Assembly (NCBI RefSeq): GCF_937920075.1
Contig: NZ_CALETI010000215.1
Location: forward strand, 1-5,261
Reading direction: 5' to 3'
Length of the DNA: 5,261 nucleotides
Origin: an uncultured Agitococcus sp.
GTDB taxonomy: Bacteria; Pseudomonadota; Gammaproteobacteria; Pseudomonadales; Moraxellaceae
Shown piece by piece: positions 1 through 4,700 of this stretch. Under the pieces are notes generated by a model. It made no database searches and was not told where the DNA came from. It saw nothing but the letters and a program-made list of their open reading frames with translations. Both the position numbers and the translations under genes were made by a program. The first letter of the stretch is position 1; every line of letters begins with the position of its first letter.

Positions 1-1
1 A

Positions 2-118
2 TACTGTTTTATGAATAGTAACAATGTACCAGAGCTTATTTTTGAGCAAAGTCTTAGTATTCGTAATATTATCAATACAGAGCTATATCAACTTCTCTTA
101 CAAGAGGCGAATTTATGA
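2..118 (+). CDS. 3' end of an upstream open frame (partial), unknown product
   Basis: This frame is open from the left edge of the window and ends at TGA 116-118. It could be the C-terminal 38 codons of a longer gene or, if it starts at ATG 11, a 35-residue peptide. The visible tail is rich in Leu, Ile and Asn and ends in QLLLQEANL. Its stop codon overlaps the ATG of the next gene (ATGA at 115-118), an arrangement typical of translationally coupled operon genes, and this is the main reason to think it is real. No motif is recognisable and the function is unknown. It may also be a chance open frame. Confidence 0.35.
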   Translation, partial: YCFMNSNNVPELIFEQSLSIRNIINTELYQLLLQEANL

Positions 119-321
119 ATGTTATTCAATCTGCTCCCTCTCAAGACTCGCAACAGATGTTGAATTCATTAAAAGAATCCGTCAACAAGGCTTTAGTACA
201 AAAGCAGAAACTTGGCCAATACGCCGTTTTTTGGACAAACAATCAATTGTTGCTTGAAGGGGATGATGCCCCCTCGCATTTAAATCATACCGAATCATCT
301 ATTAATTTAGACCAACGCTAA
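115..321 (+). CDS. Small hypothetical protein (68 aa) upstream of metF
   Basis: This 68-residue cytosolic-looking protein has no signal peptide or membrane segment. The ATG at 115 follows a good Shine-Dalgarno stretch (AAGAGGCG at about 102-109) at normal spacing, which supports this start. The N-terminal half (about residues 8-33) is polar and likely helical, with a KALVQKQKLGQYAVFW stretch. A short strand-like segment follows (QYAVFWTNNQLLLEG, residues 35-49), and the acidic and polar tail looks disordered. The order 'helix, basic KxKLGQYAV, then a hydrophobic strand' resembles small conserved proteins of unknown function in other gammaproteobacteria, but I cannot name a family. It overlaps the preceding frame by 4 nt and ends 14 nt before metF, so the three are probably co-transcribed. 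An antitoxin-like or regulatory role is possible but unsupported. Confidence 0.6.
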   Translation: MNVIQSAPSQDSQQMLNSLKESVNKALVQKQKLGQYAVFWTNNQLLLEGDDAPSHLNHTESSINLDQR

Positions 322-335
322 TTTTGGATCATGTT

Positions 336-1175
336 ATGCCTCGTCAAATTCCTATTAGCTTCGAGTTTTTTCCAACAAAAACCGAAGAAGGCACACAAAA
401 ACTCTTACAAGTTCATCAACGTTTAGCCATTTTAAATCCTGCCTATTTTTCTGTGACTTATGGTGCAGGTGGTTCAACACGTGAACGTACATTGTCGATT
501 GTTGACCAAATTCAACAAGCTGCCCCGATTGCCGTTGCACCACACTTATCTTGTATTGGTGACAACAAAAGCGAAATTGCTGAACTCTTACACCGTTATA
601 AAAATCAAGGCATTAAACATTTAGTAGCCTTACGCGGTGATTTACCGTCAGGCCAAATGGGTTTAGGCGAATTACCCTATGCGCGTGATTTGGTGGAGTT
701 TGTGCGCCAAGAAACAGGCGATCATTTTCATATTGAAGTGGCTGCTTATCCCGAAATGCATCCTCAATCTTATGATTTTGACAGTGATGTTAAAAACTTT
801 ATTGCTAAAGTTAATGCGGGTGCTAATAGTGCAATTACCCAATTTTTCTTTAATGCCGATGCGTATTTTTACTTTGTTGAAAAAGTGCGTAAAGCAGGCG
901 TTACCATTCCGATCGTTCCCGGTATTATGCCCATTACTAACGCCAGCAACTTAATTCGTTTTGCCGATGGTTGTGGTGCAGATATTCCACGTTGGATTCG
1001 TAAACAATTGGCCGCTTATGGCGATGATACAGCTAGTATCAAAGCCTTTGGCGAAGAAGTTGTGACTAAACTCTGTCAAACCTTATTACAAGGTGGCGCA
1101 CCTAGCTTACACTTTTACACCATGAACCAAGCCGAGCCAACTACTCGCTTGTGCCAGTTATTAGATTTAGCTTAA
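336..1175 (+). CDS. metF: Methylenetetrahydrofolate reductase MetF
   Basis: MetF is an FAD enzyme that reduces 5,10-methylene-THF to 5-methyl-THF, the methyl donor for methionine synthesis, in the cytosol. The protein is collinear with the family over its whole length. ISFEFFPTKTEEG carries the catalytic Glu (residue 10, equivalent to E. coli Glu28). SVTYGAGGSTRERT (39-52) and APHLSCIG (68-75) follow. VALRGDLP (97-104) carries the flavin-tuning Asp102 (E. coli Asp120). Then come VAAYPEMHP (135-143), AGANSAITQFFF (161-172), PGIMP (195-199) and LHFYTMNQ (258-265). The length is 279 residues against 296 in E. coli, whose extra residues are N-terminal. I chose ATG 336 because a GGA core (326-328) lies 7 nt upstream. 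An in-frame TTG at 324 would add only four residues and has no ribosome site. It follows the small gene at 115-321, probably in one operon, and is closed by the hairpin at 1193-1220. Confidence 0.97.
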   Translation: MPRQIPISFEFFPTKTEEGTQKLLQVHQRLAILNPAYFSVTYGAGGSTRERTLSIVDQIQQAAPIAVAPHLSCIGDNKSEIAELLHRYKNQGIKHLVALRGDLPSGQMGLGELPYARDLVEFVRQETGDHFHIEVAAYPEMHPQSYDFDSDVKNFIAKVNAGANSAITQFFFNADAYFYFVEKVRKAGVTIPIVPGIMPITNASNLIRFADGCGADIPRWIRKQLAAYGDDTASIKAFGEEVVTKLCQTLLQGGAPSLHFYTMNQAEPTTRLCQLLDLA

Positions 1176-1192
1176 GCCCTCCCTCACCTCAA

Positions 1193-1220
1193 CCCTCTCC
1201 ACCAAAGAGAGGGCATTTTT
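1193..1220 (+). terminator. Rho-independent terminator of metF within a CCCTC-rich repeat
   Basis: CCCTCTC (1193-1199) pairs with GAGAGGG (1207-1213) across a 7-nt loop and is followed by CA and five T's (1216-1220). It starts 17 nt after the metF stop. The upstream GCCCTC (1176-1181) could compete for the same GAGGGC arm, and the whole of 1176-1214 looks like a short palindromic intergenic repeat doing terminator duty. The next gene starts 13 nt after the T-run, so yjdM must be read by partial readthrough or from a promoter inside metF. Confidence 0.7.
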
Positions 1221-1233
1221 CTAGGAATTTTCT

Positions 1234-1572
1234 ATGAGCTCTTTGCCATCTTGTCCCCAATGCAATTCTGAATTTACCTATGAAGATGGCGATTTATATA
1301 TTTGTCCTGAATGTAGTCACGAATGGCCAAAAACAGCAGCAACAGCAAGCGAAGACAATCGTATTATTAAAGATGCTAATGGCAATGTTTTAACCGATGG
1401 CGATACGGTCACTGTGATTAAAGACCTTAAAGTTAAAGGTTCTTCGTTGGTCGTTAAAGTGGGTACTAAAGTTAAAAATATTCGTTTAGTCGATGGTGAC
1501 CACGATATTGATTGTAAAATTGATGGGATTGGGGCGATGAAGCTCAAATCTGAGTTTGTGAAAAAGGTTTGA
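1234..1572 (+). CDS. yjdM: YjdM/PhnA-family zinc-ribbon protein
   Basis: The 112-residue protein closely follows E. coli YjdM (formerly PhnA, 111 aa) along its full length. The N-terminal zinc ribbon has CPQC (Cys7, Cys10) and CPEC (Cys24, Cys27). The C-terminal PhnA domain contains [20 protein letters not shown] (residues 46-65), then [20 protein letters not shown] and [18 protein letters not shown]. Despite the old name, this family is not the phosphonoacetate hydrolase also called PhnA in Pseudomonas. In E. coli the gene lies near the phosphonate cluster, but its biochemical role is unsettled. The start is supported by AGGA (1223-1226) 7 nt before ATG. No phosphonate genes are in view, so the name should not be read as evidence for phosphonate use. 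No clear terminator follows. Confidence 0.95.
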   Translation: MSSLPSCPQCNSEFTYEDGDLYICPECSHEWPKTAATASEDNRIIKDANGNVLTDGDTVTVIKDLKVKGSSLVVKVGTKVKNIRLVDGDHDIDCKIDGIGAMKLKSEFVKKV

Positions 1573-1590
1573 TTACAAGAAATTAAAATC

Positions 1591-1710
1591 TACGCACTTT
1601 ACCAACCGCACCGAACTTTGTTTGCAGTTTAATCGTTTACATGATGATTGAACGTAGTCAAAATAACGACACTATGTTTACAAAATGTGCTAATTTTGGC
1701 GAAGTGCGTA
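1591..1710. repeat. Spaced inverted repeat in the yjdM-OMP intergenic region
   Basis: TACGCACTT (1591-1599) has a perfect 9-bp inverted copy, AAGTGCGTA (1702-1710). Just inside, CCAA (1602-1605) and its complement TTGG (1696-1699) keep the symmetry. Near the centre ACGTAGTC (1652-1659) faces GACACTATGT (1668-1677), an imperfect pair. The roughly 120-nt segment could be a degenerate palindromic element or a long folded leader for the gene at 1735. GTTTACA occurs twice as a direct repeat (1635-1641, 1676-1682). I found no convincing target duplication and no convincing promoter here. Confidence 0.3.
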
Positions 1711-1734
1711 TGCTTTCACTTTGTAGAGGAATTT

Positions 1735-2313
1735 ATGATTAAAAAATACACCTCTTTTAGTCTGATGATTTTTACCTTTTGTTGCCCATTACTTCATGCT
1801 GGCTCACTCAAAAAACACGAACTGTCAATTGGAGTTGGTGCATGGAGTACTGACTATTTAGAAAAAAAAGGCAGTAAGTGGCTAGAAGAAACTATCGACG
1901 ACAAATGGTTTGGAGATAAAGCAGACCCCGCTAATAATAATAACGGTTTAGAAAGTCTAGCCATCAAAAAACTAGGCTATAGTTACCGATTACAAGACTC
2001 ACTACTTGTGACGGTATCAGGAACATCTCAAAAATATAAAGAAGACAACAAAGTCGGCACGATTAGAGCATGGCTATTGGGTGGCAGATATGAGTACGCA
2101 GCCAGCGCAACAGGTTGTGTATATTCTGGCATTTCCATCGGACGTGCCACAGAAAAATATCAAACACTACAAAGTAGTACTGAAAGCTCATCAACTGTAT
2201 TTCATGTAGACATTTTAGGCTTAAAATACAGCAAAGATGCACTCTCTACTTACATCAGCATAGGTGTAGGTCAAGAGGGACTCTTACAGGGTGGCCTAAG
2301 TTTAGGATTCTAA
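1735..2313 (+). CDS. Secreted small beta-barrel-like outer membrane protein (192 aa), unknown role
   Basis: This 192-residue protein has a Sec signal peptide: basic MIKKY, a hydrophobic core SLMIFTFCCPLL, and a probable cut after LHA (residue 22). The two Cys in the core do not form a lipobox, so it is not an evident lipoprotein. The mature part alternates polar and hydrophobic residues in short strands (HELSIGVGAW, KLGYSYRL, SLLVTVSGT, TIRAWLLGGRYEYA, CVYSGISIGRATE, TVFHVDILGLKYS, STYISIGVG, GLLQGGLSLGF). Polar loops separate them, including a DPANNNNG loop (64-71). It ends in Phe, as expected of the C-terminal beta-signal read by BamA. All this points to an eight-strand-class outer membrane barrel, but no named family is recognised. 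I chose ATG 1735 because AGAGGA (1725-1730) precedes it and the signal peptide begins there. Two of its four Arg codons are AGA and one is CGA, unlike the CGT-rich neighbours, a weak hint of separate origin. Confidence 0.75.
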   Translation: MIKKYTSFSLMIFTFCCPLLHAGSLKKHELSIGVGAWSTDYLEKKGSKWLEETIDDKWFGDKADPANNNNGLESLAIKKLGYSYRLQDSLLVTVSGTSQKYKEDNKVGTIRAWLLGGRYEYAASATGCVYSGISIGRATEKYQTLQSSTESSSTVFHVDILGLKYSKDALSTYISIGVGQEGLLQGGLSLGF

Positions 2314-2322
2314 AATAAGCTC

Positions 2323-2355
2323 CCTCTTCTAAAATACTCAAGACTTTAGAAGAGG
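2323..2355. terminator. Perfect 11-bp hairpin after the OMP-like gene
   Basis: CCTCTTCTAAA (2323-2333) and TTTAGAAGAGG (2345-2355) form a perfect 11-bp stem with an 11-nt loop, 9 nt after the stop codon at 2311-2313. Read on the + strand it lacks a T-run (AAGTCGTTG follows). Read on the - strand a looser GAGCTTATTTTA follows. It probably ends the + strand gene or protects its 3' end, though it is not a textbook intrinsic terminator. Confidence 0.5.
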
Positions 2356-2357
2356 AA

Positions 2358-2381
2358 GTCGTTGTCAAAACCACCAACGAC
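2358..2381. other. Second hairpin between convergent genes
   Basis: GTCGTTG (2358-2364) and CAACGAC (2375-2381) form a 7-bp stem with a 10-nt loop, directly after the hairpin at 2323-2355. A register shifted by three bases (GTTGTC with GACAAC) is also possible. No T-run follows. Its role is unknown. It may add to transcription stopping between the converging genes. Confidence 0.3.
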
Positions 2382-2400
2382 AACTCTGCTTTAATCAAAC

Positions 2401-2419
2401 TCCCCTGATTAACAGGGGA
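2401..2419 (-). terminator. Terminator hairpin of the acyl-CoA dehydrogenase gene
   Basis: TCCCCTG (2401-2407) pairs with CAGGGGA (2413-2419) over a 5-nt loop. On the - strand it begins 7 nt after the end of the dehydrogenase gene and is followed by GTTTGATTAAA, a modestly T-rich tail. The GC-rich stem and position fit an intrinsic terminator for the leftward transcript. Confidence 0.6.
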
Positions 2420-2426
2420 AGCTGAT

Positions 2427-3602
2427 TTAAATACTACGCGAAATTAACTCTTTCATAATTTCGTTTGTACCACCATAAATACGGTTAGCACGGTTATCAA
2501 TGTAGGCACGGGCAATTGGATATTCGAGCATGAAGCCATAACCACCATGCAATTGCACACACTCATCAACCACTTTGCTTAACAAATCAGACACCCAATA
2601 CTTAGCAGCACAAGCACCTTCAATACTTAACTCATGCTTTAAGACTTGCTCAATACAACGGTCAACAAACACACGCGCAATTTGAATCTCAGAGCGTAAT
2701 TCTGCTAATTTAAAACGGGTATTTTGATAAGCTGCAACTGGCTTACCAAACACTTTACGGCCTTTTACATATTCAACCGTATGTGCCAACGCGTGTTCAG
2801 CAGCAGCCGCACACATAATACCAATCATCATGCGCTCCCATGCTAACTCTTTCATTAACATGATAAAGCCCATGCCTTCCATACCCAATAAATTTTCTTT
2901 AGGCACTTTGACGTTATTAAAGAATAATTCACAAGTATCTTGGCCTTTCATACCCACTTTTTTCAATGGTTTGCCTTTGCTAAAGCCTTCGCTATGAGCA
3001 TCAACAATCAATAAAGAAATATTTTGTGCGCCCTTTTCGCTATTACCTGTTTTGGCAACAACCACGGCCATATCACACAAATAACCATTAGTAATAAAGA
3101 TTTTAGAGCCATTTAAAACATAGTGATCGCCCATATCAATGGCGCGAGTTTGTACAGACTGCAAATCTGAGCCTGTACCAGGTTCGGTCATCGCAATGGC
3201 AGAGACTACTTCACCAGAGGCCATTTTTGGCAACCATTGTTGCTTTTGCGCTTCGTTACCAAAGTTATTGAGATAGTTGGCAACGATGTCTGAGTGTAAA
3301 GAGAAACCAGAAGCAGAATCACCGACACGTGCCTGCTCTTCCATCATAATTACGCTATATAGACGGTCAACACCCGATCCACCATATTCTTCAGGCATGG
3401 TTGGGCATAACAAACCTAAAGCACCTGCTTTGTTCCATAAGTCACGATCTAAATGCTGTTGCTCTTCCCATTTTTCATGAAATGGGGCAATTTCTTGTTC
3501 AAAGAAACGACGGGCGGTTTTACGAAATGCCTCATGGTCGCTATTAAACAAAGTACGAGGGATCATTGGGGCGACTTGCTCTGGAACGTGAACGCTGCTC
3601 AT
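2427..3602 (-). CDS. Acyl-CoA dehydrogenase, long-chain (LCAD/IVD) active-site type
   Basis: This cytosolic FAD flavoenzyme of 391 residues introduces the alpha-beta double bond into acyl-CoA, the first step of beta-oxidation, and passes electrons to ETF. The family order is complete: N-terminal helical domain (about 20-130), beta-domain with AMTEPGTGSD (137-146) and FITNG (169-173), and C-terminal helical domain with QLHGGYGF (350-357). The MCAD-type catalytic Glu site near the C-terminus is Gly here (IYGGTNEIMKEL, Gly377). A Glu is present in LAWERMM (Glu256), where human LCAD and isovaleryl-CoA dehydrogenase carry their base. The end of the protein is very like LCAD (YGGTNEIMKELI). This suggests a long or branched acyl substrate; which one cannot be told from sequence alone. 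The start is fixed by TAGGAGT (complement at 3609-3615), 6 nt before ATG. It is divergent from the TetR gene at 3787 and probably controlled by it. Confidence 0.97.
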   Translation of the reverse strand: MSSVHVPEQVAPMIPRTLFNSDHEAFRKTARRFFEQEIAPFHEKWEEQQHLDRDLWNKAGALGLLCPTMPEEYGGSGVDRLYSVIMMEEQARVGDSASGFSLHSDIVANYLNNFGNEAQKQQWLPKMASGEVVSAIAMTEPGTGSDLQSVQTRAIDMGDHYVLNGSKIFITNGYLCDMAVVVAKTGNSEKGAQNISLLIVDAHSEGFSKGKPLKKVGMKGQDTCELFFNNVKVPKENLLGMEGMGFIMLMKELAWERMMIGIMCAAAAEHALAHTVEYVKGRKVFGKPVAAYQNTRFKLAELRSEIQIARVFVDRCIEQVLKHELSIEGACAAKYWVSDLLSKVVDECVQLHGGYGFMLEYPIARAYIDNRANRIYGGTNEIMKELISRSI

Positions 3603-3616
3603 TCTATTACTCCTAA

Positions 3617-3646
3617 TTTACAATACGGACGTACAGTATGTATAAT
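3617..3646 (+). promoter_or_regulatory. Sigma70-type promoter of the tetR gene
   Basis: TTTACA (3617-3622) and a perfect TATAAT (3641-3646) are separated by 18 nt. Transcription would start near 3653, giving a leader of about 130 nt if translation starts at 3787. The near-palindrome at 3629-3641 lies within the spacer and touches the -10. Confidence 0.6.
3629..3641. promoter_or_regulatory. Candidate operator for the divergent TetR regulator
   Basis: ACGTACAGTATGT is a 13-bp imperfect palindrome in which five of six base pairs around the central A are matched. It lies between the -35 and -10 of the rightward promoter and just downstream of a possible leftward -10. A second, wider symmetry (ATAC at 3624-3627, GTAT at 3637-3640) overlaps it. 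TetR dimers commonly bind such sites in divergent control regions. Assignment to this regulator is inferred from position only. Confidence 0.45.
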
Positions 3647-3675
3647 AAATACCAAAAATTACGGTTGCAGGTCAA
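3642..3675 (-). promoter_or_regulatory. Probable promoter region of the acyl-CoA dehydrogenase gene
   Basis: On the - strand TTGACC (3675-3670) is a good -35. With an 18-nt spacer it meets TATTTA (3651-3646), or the -10 may be TATTAT (3647-3642) with a weaker -35 CTGCAA. Either way the transcript would start within or next to the candidate operator, about 30-40 nt before the ATG at 3602. The exact hexamers are ambiguous. Confidence 0.4.
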
Positions 3676-3786
3676 GTAAATAAAATAAAAAACCTGTGAA
3701 TGATGTGCGATGTTGAAAGCGGCAATGTTAAAATAGCTTTTTTAGCATGGCATATTTCTTTTAGCCCAATGACAAGTAGCTTTATT

Positions 3787-4500
3787 ATGATAACCACCGA
3801 GTCAATCAAGCCCGTAACAACAACGAGCCATGAGAAACCACGCCGTACTCAAGCTGAACGTAGTGAGGCAATGCGTACTCGCCTCATTGAAGCCACATTA
3901 AAATGTTTAGAAACTGAAGGTTATGCAGGAACAACCGTCACCAAAATTGTCGAAACAGCACAAGTCTCTCGTGGCGCACCTGTTCACCACTTTCCATCTA
4001 AAGCAGCTTTGATTGCTGCCGCTGCCGAACATTTGATGCGTAAAATTTATGTGCAATTAGGCATTGCCATGCAACACATGGAGGAGTCTGAAGATAAACT
4101 CACTGAGTTGATTATGACTTCTTGGCGTGAAGTGTTTGGCACTGCCGAAAATGCAGTATTATTAGAATTAATTGTGGCTAGTCGTCGTGATAATGAATTG
4201 GCTGAAATGTTACAAAAACTGTGGATGTCCGCTTTTAACACTTTAGGCACAGCCGCAGAACATTATTTAAAACCTAACTCTGATAAAGACAATGTTCGCC
4301 ACTTGATGATTTTAACGCAGTGGATGTTGCGTGGCATGGCTATGGATAAACACTTAGTGTTTAATGAACGTGTTATTGAGCATTATGTGCGTGTTTGGTG
4401 TCGGGTTATGGCAGGTCATTTACACACCAAACCAAATGTGGATACACCGCCACCACGTCCCGAATTTTGGGATGTGTCTATTGATAAAATTCAACGTTAA
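3787..4500 (+). CDS. TetR/AcrR-family transcriptional regulator
   Basis: This is a DNA-binding, ligand-responsive repressor of the TetR family, 237 residues from this start. The N-terminal domain begins with RRTQAERSEAMRTRLIEATLKCLETEGYAGTT (19-50). The helix-turn-helix TVTKIVETAQVSRGAPVHHF follows (50-69), then the signature FPSKAALIAAAAEHL. Residues from about 85 to 210 form the helical ligand and dimer domain, with a Trp- and Met-rich stretch (TQWMLRGMAMDK, 177-188). The C-terminal tail is Pro-rich (TPPPRPEF). The start is uncertain: in-frame ATGs at 3700, 3703 and 3769 also exist and none has a clear Shine-Dalgarno. I chose 3787 because it is nearest to the conserved domain. It is divergent from the acyl-CoA dehydrogenase gene, so that gene and itself are the likely targets, with an acyl-CoA or fatty acid as a plausible ligand (inference). 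The transporter downstream at 4701 is a less likely target. Confidence 0.92.
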   Translation: MITTESIKPVTTTSHEKPRRTQAERSEAMRTRLIEATLKCLETEGYAGTTVTKIVETAQVSRGAPVHHFPSKAALIAAAAEHLMRKIYVQLGIAMQHMEESEDKLTELIMTSWREVFGTAENAVLLELIVASRRDNELAEMLQKLWMSAFNTLGTAAEHYLKPNSDKDNVRHLMILTQWMLRGMAMDKHLVFNERVIEHYVRVWCRVMAGHLHTKPNVDTPPPRPEFWDVSIDKIQR

Positions 4501-4526
4501 TTTGCATCACCTTAAAAAATTAGCCT

Positions 4527-4535
4527 CACCACTAG
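4527..4535 (+). repeat. Left target-site duplication
   Basis: CACCACTAG lies immediately before the left inverted repeat of the element and is repeated in the same orientation immediately after the right one (4661-4669). If the first G of the element is counted, the match is 10 bp. Confidence 0.65.
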
Positions 4536-4660
4536 GTAATGTCAGTCAGTTAAGCCATTTTTGCTGACTTCGACTCTGCTCAGTCAACGCAAAAATGCGC
4601 CCTGAGCGGAGTCGAAGGGCAGTTTTTAAATGCCAATTTTTCTTAACTGACCAGTATTAC
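4536..4660. mobile_element. MITE-like non-coding insertion of about 125 bp
   Basis: The ends form terminal inverted repeats. The left 19 nt (4536-4554, GTAATGTCAGTCAGTTAAG) match the reverse complement of the right 19 nt (4642-4660, giving GTAATACTGGTCAGTTAAG) at 15 of 19 positions, including an unbroken ten-base GTCAGTTAAG. The element is flanked by 9-bp direct repeats. It has no coding capacity and a strong internal palindrome at 4568-4617. These are the marks of a miniature inverted-repeat element that would need a transposase supplied in trans. The parent insertion sequence is not in the window and I cannot name its family. A 9-bp duplication is compatible with several DDE families. Confidence 0.65.
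4568..4617. repeat. Palindromic intergenic repeat (CTTCGACTC..GAGTCGAAG type)
   Basis: CTTCGACTCTGCTCAG (4568-4583) and CTGAGCGGAGTCGAAG (4602-4617) form a 16-bp stem with a single T/G wobble. A small hairpin CGCA-AAAA-TGCG (4588-4599) sits in the loop. The sequence is of the CTTCGACT/CTGAGC type, which I recall as a widespread palindromic repeat in many bacterial genomes. It forms the core of the MITE-like element. Confidence 0.7.
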
Positions 4661-4669
4661 CACCACTAG
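4661..4669 (+). repeat. Right target-site duplication
   Basis: CACCACTAG directly follows the right inverted repeat of the element and duplicates 4527-4535 in the same orientation. It lies between the element and the right terminator arm. Confidence 0.65.
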
Positions 4670-4700
4670 GGGCTAATTTTTTTATTATTCTGAGACAGTT

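Larger units (their letters stand above)
4514..4683 (+). terminator. tetR terminator apparently split by an insertion in its loop
   Basis: AAAAAATTAGCC (4514-4525) and GGCTAATTTTTT (4671-4682) are perfectly complementary over 12 bp. The left arm begins 14 nt after the tetR stop and the right arm ends in seven T's (4677-4683), so together they make a textbook bidirectional intrinsic terminator. They are now 145 nt apart because the element at 4536-4660 plus one extra copy of its target site sits between them. Removing these leaves the 11-nt loop TCACCACTAGG. Whether the long-loop structure still terminates is unknown. Confidence 0.6.

Noticed and set aside
24..257. Open frame of 77 codons on the + strand
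   Set aside because: It overlaps the better supported 115-321 gene in another frame, and I see no ribosome site for it.
324..335. TTG start for metF at 324
   Set aside because: It adds only four residues and has no ribosome site. ATG 336 has a GGA core 7 nt upstream and matches the usual family beginning.
1234..1572. Phosphonoacetate hydrolase because of the name PhnA
   Set aside because: The zinc-ribbon plus small C-terminal domain is the YjdM family, which is unrelated to the hydrolase of the same name.
1648..1734. TTG start at 1648 extending the OMP-like protein by 29 residues
   Set aside because: The extension would bury the signal peptide. ATG 1735 has AGAGGA directly upstream and begins a textbook signal sequence.
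3277..3683. Two + strand open frames opposite the start of the acyl-CoA dehydrogenase
   Set aside because: They are antisense shadows of a full-length, well conserved gene, with no ribosome sites or family features.
4364..4567. Open frame running from inside tetR into the insertion
   Set aside because: It is out of frame with tetR and composed of tetR's alternative frame plus repeat sequence. It is not a plausible protein.
4568..4617. CRISPR repeat or tRNA-like structure
   Set aside because: There is one palindrome with no spaced repetition, and no cloverleaf or CCA-end pattern is present.
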